This document shows positions 1 to 7,516 of a stretch of DNA of 64,000 bases, one piece after another. Within the stretch, counting starts at the first letter, position 1, and each line of letters opens with the position of its first letter. The stretch is from positions 62,001 through 126,000 of the forward strand of contig CALXSJ010000002.1 in the NCBI GenBank assembly GCA_944391115.1. The letters run 5' to 3'. A model generated the notes under the pieces. That model was not told the origin of the DNA. It worked only from the letters and a program-made list of their open reading frames with translations, and searched no databases. The stretch is from an uncultured Victivallales bacterium. GTDB taxonomy: Bacteria; Verrucomicrobiota; Lentisphaeria; Victivallales; UBA1829. The translations under genes and the position numbers were made by a program.

Positions 1-220
1 CCTGCATGTGAAACCACGCGCTTTCCCACTTGCGGCCCCAGAGTTCTCCCTCCCGGATCTTTTTATAACGGAGTTTCCGGCGGTCCCTGAATTTCACCGG
101 CTCTCCGCTGACGGCGTATTCCGCCTCAAGCGGGATGGTCTCCGTGTAAAGATCGTCCCGGAGCCGTCTGAGGAACTTTTCGATGTGAACCTTGTGAATT
201 CCGAATACCTTCTCATGCAT
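1..220 (-). CDS. alpha-mannosidase, GH38 family (N-terminal part only)
   Basis: The gene runs off the left edge; only about 73 codons are visible. The ATG ending at base 220 has an AAGGG ribosome site 9 bases upstream. The translation starts MHEKVFGIHKVHIEKFLRRL and ends in a W-x(3)-KW-x(2)-AWFHM stretch. This resembles the N-terminal region of bacterial GH38 alpha-mannosidases just ahead of their catalytic domain, where 'SAWF(R/H)' precedes the 'HLD' metal site. The catalytic part lies outside the window, so the family call rests on a short segment. A LacI-type palindrome lies just upstream, which suits a sugar-induced glycosidase. Confidence 0.6.
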   Translation of the reverse strand, partial: MHEKVFGIHKVHIEKFLRRLRDDLYTETIPLEAEYAVSGEPVKFRDRRKLRYKKIREGELWGRKWESAWFHMQ

Positions 221-250
221 GACAACATCCCTTCCAGAATATGATAACCA

Positions 251-266
251 ATGCAACCGGTTGCAT
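251..266. promoter_or_regulatory. LacI/GalR-type operator upstream of the GH38 gene
   Basis: ATGCAACCGGTTGCAT is a perfect 16-bp palindrome with a central CG. It fits the general LacI-family operator form TGNAANCGNTTNCA. It lies 31-46 bases upstream of the mannosidase start and downstream of AT-rich hexamers (bases 268-290) that could be its -10 region. That places it where a bound repressor would block transcription. No LacI gene is in the window; the regulator probably lies beyond the left edge or elsewhere. Confidence 0.7.
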
Positions 267-408
267 CCAGCATAATATGCATGATAACAGAGAAAAAGCA
301 ACTGTTTTTTCCGGAGAAACCGTTTTTTCGATGATTTTTTTCCGGATGCCGCGGAAAGAACCGGCAAGGGAAAATTTCCCGGGATTCCGCTTCCGGCGTG
401 TGTTCCGG

Positions 409-1347
409 TTATTTCCCTTCGGATTGTTCCAGTTCGTGCATCTGGAAGGTCCGGTCCGCCGCTTTGAGTTTCGCATAGGTTTTTTTCATGGAGACAAGTC
501 CGGCTTCGCGCATGTCCTGGCAGACATCCCGTTCCAGCTGGGCGCGGATGTTTCCGCCCATGAACGACGCCAGCAGCAGATTAAGGTATTTCTTTTCCTT
601 CGGCGTTCCGTTGACGGTTTTCGGAAGCCAGGGAAAATCCGATTCCCGCACCATGACAAACACATCCCGGCTGTCGTCCGTGAACTTGCGGACCGCCTGC
701 GCCGCCATGCTGCCGGTTCCGAGCGGATTTTCCTCCAGCGCTTTTACTGCGCGCGCAATGACATCCTTCGTTCTTTGCGGAACCTTTGTTTTCTCTCCGT
801 GATAAAAGTTGGATTTTGCCTGTTCGAGGAACAGCCGGAACAGTTTCTCCTGCGGGGCGGCCTGCAGCGGAATCTCCGGCGCGAGTTCAATTTTCAGAAG
901 ATTTCCGCGGTACGGAGCCAGGAAGAGGCAGATGTGGTGTTCCCTGCCGTTTTCCTGACAGGTCAGAAGGGCGAACAGTCCGGTTAATTCCCTCCCCGCC
1001 AGGCAGGAGAGAGTCAGCGTTTCCGTTTTCTTCACGGCAAGATCCTTGCGGTGGCGTTTTTCCGTCTCGACGGCCTGCGTGAAAGCCTGCTTCAGTTCCG
1101 GCGACGAGACACCGTCGGCGATCTCCCCGTGTACGGGATTCAGAACGGATACGGTGAAAAACAACGGGTGCGGTCCCGTGTAGCGGACGGATTTCGTATT
1201 TGCCTTGTCGTTTTTTATTTCAAGCGCGCCTTTCCGGAAAATCGAAATCGATGGGAACATTTTTTCCAGGGTGTCGTGTTCCGCCGCATTCATGCAAAAG
1301 GAAATGCCGCTGAGCAGAACGGCAAGCGCGGCCCGGTATGTTTTCAT
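409..1347 (-). CDS. secreted protein of unknown function (312 aa)
   Basis: I do not recognise the family. The ATG at 1347 is preceded by GGAGG. It opens a clear signal peptide (MKTYRAALAVLLSGISFCMNAA), so the product is exported. The mature part is mixed charged and hydrophobic, with no repeats or further membrane segments. An in-frame extension upstream to 1590 would run through the end of the TPR lipoprotein gene and lacks a good ribosome site, so the shorter start is preferred. It follows the TPR lipoprotein by 49 bases on the same strand and is probably co-transcribed, which suggests an envelope role. Confidence 0.7.
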   Translation of the reverse strand: MKTYRAALAVLLSGISFCMNAAEHDTLEKMFPSISIFRKGALEIKNDKANTKSVRYTGPHPLFFTVSVLNPVHGEIADGVSSPELKQAFTQAVETEKRHRKDLAVKKTETLTLSCLAGRELTGLFALLTCQENGREHHICLFLAPYRGNLLKIELAPEIPLQAAPQEKLFRLFLEQAKSNFYHGEKTKVPQRTKDVIARAVKALEENPLGTGSMAAQAVRKFTDDSRDVFVMVRESDFPWLPKTVNGTPKEKKYLNLLLASFMGGNIRAQLERDVCQDMREAGLVSMKKTYAKLKAADRTFQMHELEQSEGK

Positions 1348-1396
1348 ATTCTTTTCCTCCGTTATTTCCGGAAAGGCGCAAGCTGTTGTTCCAGCG

Positions 1397-2206
1397 TCAC
1401 TGAACCCAGAGCAGACGTTCCGCCGGCTGCGGCAGACGCGAGATTCTGTAAAAGCGGAGCGTATTGATGAGCGTGTTCCGGTAACTGTCATACGGCTCCC
1501 CCTGCGGCAGGCCGGCGGCATGGCGGATCGCATTCTCCTGCGCCCGGATCGCATCCTGCCATTTTCCGTTGACCGCCAGCGCGTAGGCAAGCGTTTCCAG
1601 CGTCACGGCGGAGGGATAGAACTCCGCAGCGCTTTCCGCCATGACAAGAGCCTTGTCCGTATTTTTCCCCGCGTGGGCGAGCAGCCAGGAATAGGTGTCG
1701 AGAACGCGCACGTCGCGGGTGTTCAGCTTGTAGCGGTCGTCGAGCAGGCTCAATGCGGGCTGCTGCTGATTCTTCTTGTAGTAGAGGAGTCTGGCCAGCG
1801 CACAGACGGTTCGGGTCTGGGCAAGATCGGGATTCTTCATTTCAAATTTGAGCTTCAAGGCGCTCTGGTAATCGGCGATGGCGCCGTCATAGTCGCCGGA
1901 CTGTTCCCGGAGCATGCCGCGGATCAGCCTTGCCGCCGCGAGTTCCGGTTCGTTTTTTACCGCCGTGTCCGCATCGGCAAGCGCCTCCTTCTGCCTGCCC
2001 TGCTGATAATACGCCTGGGCCCGCTGCAGATAAAGCCAGGGATCCTTTTCCCCTTTTTCCAGGTCTTCGGTGGCGGCGCGCGCAGCGGCATCGTAATTTC
2101 CTTCCGCATTGTATCGGGATGCCAGTTCCTTGCCGGACGGGGCCGTGCAGGCGCTGAGGAACAACAATGCGGAAATCACGGAACAGGGAAACAGTTTTCT
2201 AATCAT
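1397..2206 (-). CDS. TPR-repeat lipoprotein
   Basis: This 269-aa protein begins with a lipoprotein signal (MIRKLFPCSVISALLFLSAC), with the lipobox Cys at residue 20. Tetratricopeptide-type helical pairs follow at about residues 25-200 (for example the segments starting GNYDAAARAATEDLEKGEKD and GDYDGAIADYQSALKLK). TPR lipoproteins are usually scaffolds for envelope complexes; no partner is visible apart from the co-directional secreted protein downstream. The ribosome site AAGGAG lies 7 bases before the ATG. A short hairpin (about 2240-2253) separates it from the DUF2271 gene upstream. Confidence 0.75.
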   Translation of the reverse strand: MIRKLFPCSVISALLFLSACTAPSGKELASRYNAEGNYDAAARAATEDLEKGEKDPWLYLQRAQAYYQQGRQKEALADADTAVKNEPELAAARLIRGMLREQSGDYDGAIADYQSALKLKFEMKNPDLAQTRTVCALARLLYYKKNQQQPALSLLDDRYKLNTRDVRVLDTYSWLLAHAGKNTDKALVMAESAAEFYPSAVTLETLAYALAVNGKWQDAIRAQENAIRHAAGLPQGEPYDSYRNTLINTLRFYRISRLPQPAERLLWVQ

Positions 2207-2281
2207 GATGCGGTTCTCCTTACAGCGGCAATATAGCCGTGTTTTCTGAAAAAATCAAATCCCGCGCGGACAGCGCAATTT

Positions 2282-2854
2282 TCAAGGTTTGTATGAGACC
2301 GACACCGTGCCGAGCATGCTGCTGTGACTGGAGGATTTCACCGAATACTGCGGCATGGCACGGACGGTGAGCGGCTCTTTCCCGAGCGTAAGGTTTGCAA
2401 TGTAAAGCACGCGGCTTTTCCAGTAAAGGGTGCCTTCGACGAAAATCCGATATTTCCCGGGCGGAACGGTTTTCCCGTCCTTTCCGGTGCAGTCCCAGAC
2501 GTAATTCCGCGTGCCGGTCGCCGGAGTCGCGCCCGAGACCGCATCCAGTTCCTCCTTTGCGGCATTCGCCGCGCCGGAACGCCGCACCCAGGTCGGAACG
2601 CAGTCCTTGCGGATCCGGAATCCGCCCCGGCCGGTATAGTTTGTCACATAGAGCGTCCTGATGAAGTTTCCTTTTGCGTCCTCCACCCAGACGGCGAACT
2701 GATTGCTCGCGCGTCCCGGCTGTCTGACATACGGCACGGAGACCGTTACCGACGGAGATGTCTTTTGGGGCGGAGCATCCGCGGCGGACATTGCTCCCGC
2801 GGCGGTGAAAACACCGGCGGCCAGAAAAAATTTCAGTTTCCGAAACCATTGCAT
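2282..2854 (-). CDS. DUF2271 family secreted protein with a flavinylation-like motif
   Basis: The 190-aa product has a signal peptide (about residues 1-25) and a single DUF2271-type beta domain. The diagnostic parts are the W-V-x-D-x-x-G-x-F-x-R-T-L start, 'DAVSGATPATG' (residues 104-114), 'WDCTGKDGK' and 'PPGKYRIFVE'. The D-A-V-S-G-A-T stretch resembles the Ser/Thr-Gly-Ala-Thr motif to which ApbE attaches FMN. DUF2271 proteins occur near extracytosolic flavin electron-transfer systems, but no ApbE or electron carrier is seen here. GGAGG precedes the ATG. The family is fairly certain; flavinylation is inference. Confidence 0.75.
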   Translation of the reverse strand: MQWFRKLKFFLAAGVFTAAGAMSAADAPPQKTSPSVTVSVPYVRQPGRASNQFAVWVEDAKGNFIRTLYVTNYTGRGGFRIRKDCVPTWVRRSGAANAAKEELDAVSGATPATGTRNYVWDCTGKDGKTVPPGKYRIFVEGTLYWKSRVLYIANLTLGKEPLTVRAMPQYSVKSSSHSSMLGTVSVSYKP

Positions 2855-3054
2855 GGCGAACCTCCTTCGTATGGAACCGGAATACTTTACAATCCTCTTT
2901 CCGCCCTGTCAACCTTTTTTTCCGCCGATTCGGGAAAATTGCCGTTCCGATGCGGATTTCCGTGCCGGTGTTGAAAACGGAGCCTGTCATGTTCGCAAAT
3001 CCGGACATTCTGCGGAAATATGCCGTCTTTCCGCGGAAAATCATTTTCCGCCGC

Positions 3055-3083
3055 TTGACAAATGTATTACTTTGTATTACTTT
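3055..3083 (+). promoter_or_regulatory. promoter with direct-repeat operator for the zinc-uptake operon
   Basis: A consensus -35 box TTGACA (3055-3060) is followed by two exact copies of TGTATTAC (3063-3070 and 3073-3080), exactly 10 bases apart. They fill the spacer up to a weak -10 (about 3077-3083). Tandem sites repeated each helical turn on one face of DNA are typical targets of ribbon-helix-helix repressors, and the first gene of the operon encodes such a protein. The sequence is direct observation; autoregulation is inference. Confidence 0.7.
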
Positions 3084-3110
3084 TAAGGCTTTTGAAACAC
3101 GGAGGATGCC

Positions 3111-3398
3111 ATGAGCGAAAAAAAACAGGCTGTCATCACCTTCAAGGCGGAGGGGGAAATGCTTGCCGCACTGAACAGGATTCCGAACAAGTCGGAGTTC
3201 ATCCGCGCGGCCGTTCTGAACGCCCTGGACGAGACATGTCCCTTCTGCGGGGGGGCCGGATTCCTGAATGAAAAACAGCGCAGGCACTGGAAAACCTTTG
3301 CAAAGTTTCATACCCTGAAGCGGTGCGGGAAGTGCAATGCCCTTGAAATCGAGTGCATCGAGCATGAACACGGAAAGGAAAAGGAGTGCTGCCGATGA
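3111..3398 (+). CDS. small ribbon-helix-helix protein with Cys clusters, putative zinc-responsive repressor
   Basis: The 95-aa product starts with a CopG/MetJ-like ribbon-helix-helix segment: a beta strand (QAVITFK), then helices around residues 15-40 including the 'NKSEFIRAAVLNAL' helix. Metal-type cysteines follow: C43-x2-C46 (CPFCGGAG), C72-x2-C75 (CGKC), C82, H85, H87 and C93-C94. It overlaps znuA by an ATGA junction, so the two are translationally coupled. The tandem repeat in its promoter suits a repressor of this fold. Known zinc-uptake repressors are usually Zur (Fur family), so this would be a different solution. The regulatory role and zinc specificity are inferred from context. Confidence 0.65.
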   Translation: MSEKKQAVITFKAEGEMLAALNRIPNKSEFIRAAVLNALDETCPFCGGAGFLNEKQRRHWKTFAKFHTLKRCGKCNALEIECIEHEHGKEKECCR

Positions 3399-4312
3399 AA
3401 AATACGTTTTCCCTCTGTCTTCTTCTTTTTTCCGCCGTTTTCATTTCCTCCGCGGCGGAAATACGGAATGTCTGCTGCACAACCTTTCCGCTCTATCTGT
3501 TTACGCGGAACATCACGGAAGGCTGCCGGAATGTCAATACGGAGCTTGTCATTCCGCCCGGAACCGGATGTCCGCACGATTACGCCCTGACGCCGCGCGA
3601 CATGCGCAAACTCGGCGCGGAACACCTGATACTCGTGCGCAACGGGCTCGGCCTGGACGATTTCATTCTGGCGCCGCTCCGGAAAATGAATCCGGACGCG
3701 GTCGTGATTGACACGTCGCGCGGAATCGACACGCTCGCGCTTGATACTCCCTGCAGGCATGAGCACGGACACGGGCACAGGCACACGGCGCGGAATCCGC
3801 ATCTGTTCGCCAGTCCGTTTGAAGCGGTCCGGATTGTCGGCAACATCGCGGAGGGGCTTGCGGAGGCCGATCCGGCGAATGCCGCGCGTTACAGGTCGAA
3901 TGCCGCCGCCTATACCGCAAAACTCCGCAGGCTTTGCGAGGCGTTCACGGAAAACGCGCGCAGATATCAGTTTGAAAAGCGGAAGATCGTGACGCAGCAC
4001 GGCGTGTTTGATTATCTTGCGCGCAATTTGAATCTTCCGGTTTTCGCGACAATTACGGCCGAGCCCGAGTCCGGCATCACGGCTTCGGAAATGACGGAGC
4101 TTGCCGCAAAACTCAAGGGGAAAGGCATCGATGTCATCTATACGGAACCGCAGTATTCCCCGCGTGTGGCGAAGACTCTGGCAAGGGAGTGCGGAATTCC
4201 GCTCGCCAGTCTCGACCCGGTTGCGAACGGTCCCGCGGACGCCCCGATGGATTACTACGAATCGACGATGCGGAAAAATCTGGAAGTGCTTGGAAAGACC
4301 CTGAAAAAATGA
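3395..4312 (+). CDS. znuA: zinc ABC transporter, periplasmic solute-binding protein
   Basis: This 305-aa cluster-9 (ZnuA/TroA-type) binding protein captures Zn(II) (possibly Mn) in the periplasm and passes it to ZnuB. It has a signal peptide (residues 1-21). The expected metal ligands are visible as His61 (CPHDY), His136 (NPH), His202 (QHGVFDY) and an acidic residue near Asp274. A His-rich loop (residues 122-131, HEHGHGHRH) is typical of zinc rather than manganese binders. Its start overlaps the upstream regulator gene and its stop overlaps znuC by ATGA, so the operon is tightly coupled. Confidence 0.9.
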   Translation: MKNTFSLCLLLFSAVFISSAAEIRNVCCTTFPLYLFTRNITEGCRNVNTELVIPPGTGCPHDYALTPRDMRKLGAEHLILVRNGLGLDDFILAPLRKMNPDAVVIDTSRGIDTLALDTPCRHEHGHGHRHTARNPHLFASPFEAVRIVGNIAEGLAEADPANAARYRSNAAAYTAKLRRLCEAFTENARRYQFEKRKIVTQHGVFDYLARNLNLPVFATITAEPESGITASEMTELAAKLKGKGIDVIYTEPQYSPRVAKTLARECGIPLASLDPVANGPADAPMDYYESTMRKNLEVLGKTLKK

Positions 4313-5118
4313 AAGATGCTGAACAGAACTGCTGCTGTGCTGGAAGTCATGCGGCGATCCGCATCCGGAATCTGAATGTGAAAATCGGAGCGGTATCCAT
4401 TCTGGAGAATGTTTCCGCGGAGGTTCCGCGCGGCATGTGCACGGCGGTCGTCGGCCCGAACGGAGCGGGAAAGACCACGCTCACGAGAGCGATTCTCGAC
4501 GACATTCCCTACCGCGGAGAGATTGCATTCGGCGACTCGTCCGGCGGGTATTCCCGGAAAAAGCCGCGTTTCGGCTATGTGCCTCAGAAACTCAATTTCG
4601 ACCGTGACATGCCGCTGACCGTCACGGAGTTTCTGGCGGGAGGGCTGGTGCGGCGTCCTGTTTTCTTCGGCATATCGGGGAAATTCCGGAAGTTGTGCCT
4701 GGATTATCTGACCGAGGTTGAGTGCGGGCATCTTGCCGGACGCAGTCTCGGCGCGCTTTCCGGCGGCGAGCTGCAGCGCGTTCTGCTGGCGCAGGCGCTG
4801 ATGCAGAATCCGGAGATTCTGATTCTTGACGAACCGGCCGCCGGCGTGGATTTCAAGGGGGAACAGCTCTGCTGCGAGCTTCTTGAGAAATTCCGGCGGA
4901 AGCTCGGGTTCACGCAGCTGATGATCAGTCATGATCTGTCGATGGTCGCCGCGCATGCGGAACATGTGATCTGCATCAACCGGAGGGTCTACGCCGAGGG
5001 CGTGCCGTCGGAGGTGCTGACCTCCGACGCGCTTTCCGCAACGTTCGGCCTTCATATGGGAATGGTGAAATATGATAAACACGGAGTCGGCTGTAAAACA
5101 TGTGCGAAACAATCCTAG
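4309..5118 (+). CDS. znuC: zinc ABC transporter, ATP-binding protein
   Basis: This 269-aa ABC ATPase powers zinc import. It has Walker A GPNGAGKTT (residues 49-57), the signature LSGGE (150-154), Walker B LILDEP (about 171-176) and an H-loop His208. The start at 4309 overlaps the znuA stop and excludes an in-frame extension into znuA. It carries extra cysteines at both ends: CCC at residues 8-10 and C-x-x-C near the C-terminus (GCKTC). Most ZnuC proteins lack these, and their role is unknown. The 3' end overlaps znuB by 19 bases. Confidence 0.9.
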   Translation: MKDAEQNCCCAGSHAAIRIRNLNVKIGAVSILENVSAEVPRGMCTAVVGPNGAGKTTLTRAILDDIPYRGEIAFGDSSGGYSRKKPRFGYVPQKLNFDRDMPLTVTEFLAGGLVRRPVFFGISGKFRKLCLDYLTEVECGHLAGRSLGALSGGELQRVLLAQALMQNPEILILDEPAAGVDFKGEQLCCELLEKFRRKLGFTQLMISHDLSMVAAHAEHVICINRRVYAEGVPSEVLTSDALSATFGLHMGMVKYDKHGVGCKTCAKQS

Positions 5119-5966
5119 ATTTCTTCTGCTCCCTTGCCGGAGCGCTGCCGTTTGAATGCATGAAGCTGCGGTTCATGCAGGAGGCGTTTCTCGGCGTGCT
5201 CCTGACCGCGCCTCTGGCCGCCGCCGCCGGGATTCAGGTGGTGAACTTCCGCATGTCCTTTTTTTCGGACGCGATCGGCCACTCGGCGTTTGCCGGCGTG
5301 GCGCTCGGATTGATTTTCGGGATCAGCCCGGACTGGACCATGCCGCTTCTGGCTCTGGTGATCGGCATCGGGATCATGGCGATGAAACAGCGTTCCGCAC
5401 TCTCCTCGGACACTGTGATCGGTGTCTTCTTTTCCGCGGTCGTGGCATTCGGACTTGCGCTTGTCAGCCGCAATCCGAATGTTTCGCGGGACATGCAGAT
5501 GTTTCTCTACGGCGATATTCTAACCGTCACCCGCAGCGACCTCTTCTTTCTCTTTCTTCTGTTCTGCGTGTTTTTCGCCTTTCAGATTTTCGCCTACAAC
5601 CGCCTGAATGCGATTGGGCTGCATGAGCAGCTCGCGCGCACCCACCGGATTCACACCGCGTTTTACCAGTATGTCTATGTGGCGCTGCTCTCTCTTGTCG
5701 TGATCTTTTCGGTCAAGTCCGCCGGCGTGCTTCTTGTGACGGCGCTTCTGATCGTTCCGGCCGCCGCCGCGCGCAATTTTTCGAAAAGTTCCGGAATGAT
5801 GTTCTGGATTTCCATTGCAATCGGTGTATGTTCCGGCATAGCGGGGCTTCTGATTTCCGCCCAGCCGTGGGCGGAGACGGCGTCCGGCGCGACCATTGTG
5901 CTGTGTGCCTGCGCCGTTTTCTGCGTCAGTCTGCTGTCCGGAGCGCTGAAAGGAAAAAAATCTTAA
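5100..5966 (+). CDS. znuB: zinc ABC transporter, membrane permease
   Basis: This 288-aa integral membrane protein of the ABC-3 family forms the zinc channel with ZnuA and ZnuC. About eight hydrophobic segments are visible, and the early 'SFFSDAIGHSAFAGVALG' stretch is the conserved region of this family. It is the last transporter gene of the operon. The gene for the TPR/Sel1 lipoprotein starts 15 bases later and may be co-transcribed. Confidence 0.9.
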   Translation: MCETILDFFCSLAGALPFECMKLRFMQEAFLGVLLTAPLAAAAGIQVVNFRMSFFSDAIGHSAFAGVALGLIFGISPDWTMPLLALVIGIGIMAMKQRSALSSDTVIGVFFSAVVAFGLALVSRNPNVSRDMQMFLYGDILTVTRSDLFFLFLLFCVFFAFQIFAYNRLNAIGLHEQLARTHRIHTAFYQYVYVALLSLVVIFSVKSAGVLLVTALLIVPAAAARNFSKSSGMMFWISIAIGVCSGIAGLLISAQPWAETASGATIVLCACAVFCVSLLSGALKGKKS

Positions 5967-5981
5967 CCACGGAGTTTTGCC

Positions 5982-7508
5982 ATGTTCGAAAAACTGTTGC
6001 TGACAGGCGGCGCGCTTCTGGCGCTGGTGATCTGCGTTTCCTGTGCATCCCCGGAAATGGAGGCGGAAGAGGGGAAGAAGGCCGTTCAGGAAAGCCGTCT
6101 TTCCGGCGGCGCGCTTTACGCGCAGGCTCTGAACACGCAGGATGCTGCAAAACGTGCGGAGCTTCTGAAAGAGGCCTTTGCCGTGCTGCGGAAGGAAGCG
6201 GACGGCGGCAATCCGGAATCCGCGCTTCATCTTGCCTACATGTACGACTTGGGGCACGGCGTGAAGCAGGACGGGATTTCCGCCGCGAAATATTACCGGA
6301 TTGCCGCCGACAGCGGACTGAAAAAAGGGAAAATCGCGCTGGCGCGCTTCTGGCTCCGCAACGAAATGTTTCTGGATGATGCCGCAAAACTGATTGAAAG
6401 CATTCCCGATTACCGGAAGGATCCCGACTGTCTGCTTGCGCTCGGCACGATCCGTTACGCACAGTACCAGTATGCGCAGGGGTTTCAGGATCTTTTTGCG
6501 GCCTACCGGAACGCGGGGAGAAACTTCATGATCCGCGACAATGTCTGGAAGATCGTGCATGCGGCGTTTTTCGATCTTTACAAGAGCGGCAATTACGACG
6601 CTGCGCTTGCGGAACTGGACAAGGCGGTCAGATTGAACCCGAAACATCCCGCCATTCCCTACTGCCGCGGCCTTGTTGCCGTAAAGAAGGGACAGAACAA
6701 AGAGGCTCTCGCCTTTTTCAATCAGGCGCTGAAACTGGATCCGGCCGATCCGTTCTTCTACCGGGAGCGGGCGTTTCTTCATGCGGGAAACGGGGAAAAA
6801 GAGGCGGCGATGGATGACATCAAAGTGGCGGTCGCGGTATCCGGCAATGCGGCCGAATTCATCCATGCGCGGATCGAGCTCTATTACCTGCTCAGGGATG
6901 TCGACGGTCTGATCGCCTATGCTTCTGAACTGCTCAAGCAGGATGAGAATGACGTTTACGCCCGCGTGACCCGCGCCGGCGCGTATATGCTCAAGCGCAA
7001 TTATGAAAAGGCATATGCCGATTACCGGAAACTTGCTGACATGCCGCTGACGGCGGACATCCCGGACGTTCAGGAGGGACTTGCGCTCGTAAGCTCCCAT
7101 GTCGGCAGACTGGACGAGGCGGAAAAGGCCTATGAGAAACTGCTGGAGAAAAATGCGACTCCGATTACGCGGATTAATCTTGCGGAACTGTATATTGTCC
7201 GGGGAAAATATGAGAAGGCGCTGAAACTTCTGGATTCGGATCAGCTGCTCCGTTCCGCGGACCGGTTCATGAAATGCATTTCCAGCTATCTTGCCGCTTC
7301 GGCGCTGCTGGCGGAAGGAAAAAATGCCGACGCTCCGATGAAAACCTTCCGCGAATTGCTGCCGCAGTTCAAGGAAAAATCCGAAGAGACCGACTGGGAT
7401 ACCGCCCTCTTTGAAAACTGGCTCAAACATGCGGAACTTCCTCCCGGAGCAAAGGAAAAGATCGCGGACATGACCGCACGCGCAAGTGAAACTTTCCGTG
7501 TCAAGTAA
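5982..7508 (+). CDS. TPR/Sel1-repeat lipoprotein
   Basis: The 508-aa product has a lipoprotein-type signal (lipobox around VSCAS, Cys at residue 21). A Sel1-type repeat follows at about residues 70-105 (pattern A-D-x-G-N-x-x-S-A-L-H-L-A-Y-M-Y ending AAKYYRIAADSG). Several tetratricopeptide repeats run through the rest, for example around residues 205-270. It is therefore a long helical scaffold anchored in the envelope. It has a CGGAG ribosome site and sits between znuB and a GH42-like gene. Neither neighbour tells what it binds. Confidence 0.75.
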   Translation: MFEKLLLTGGALLALVICVSCASPEMEAEEGKKAVQESRLSGGALYAQALNTQDAAKRAELLKEAFAVLRKEADGGNPESALHLAYMYDLGHGVKQDGISAAKYYRIAADSGLKKGKIALARFWLRNEMFLDDAAKLIESIPDYRKDPDCLLALGTIRYAQYQYAQGFQDLFAAYRNAGRNFMIRDNVWKIVHAAFFDLYKSGNYDAALAELDKAVRLNPKHPAIPYCRGLVAVKKGQNKEALAFFNQALKLDPADPFFYRERAFLHAGNGEKEAAMDDIKVAVAVSGNAAEFIHARIELYYLLRDVDGLIAYASELLKQDENDVYARVTRAGAYMLKRNYEKAYADYRKLADMPLTADIPDVQEGLALVSSHVGRLDEAEKAYEKLLEKNATPITRINLAELYIVRGKYEKALKLLDSDQLLRSADRFMKCISSYLAASALLAEGKNADAPMKTFRELLPQFKEKSEETDWDTALFENWLKHAELPPGAKEKIADMTARASETFRVK

Positions 7509-7516
7509 ACGCGGCC

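Noticed and set aside
5520-7430. A 636-codon minus-strand open frame
   Set aside because: It lies antisense to znuB and the TPR/Sel1 lipoprotein, shows no recognisable domain, is rich in Arg, Gln and Phe as expected from a shadow frame in GC-rich coding DNA, and has no ribosome site.
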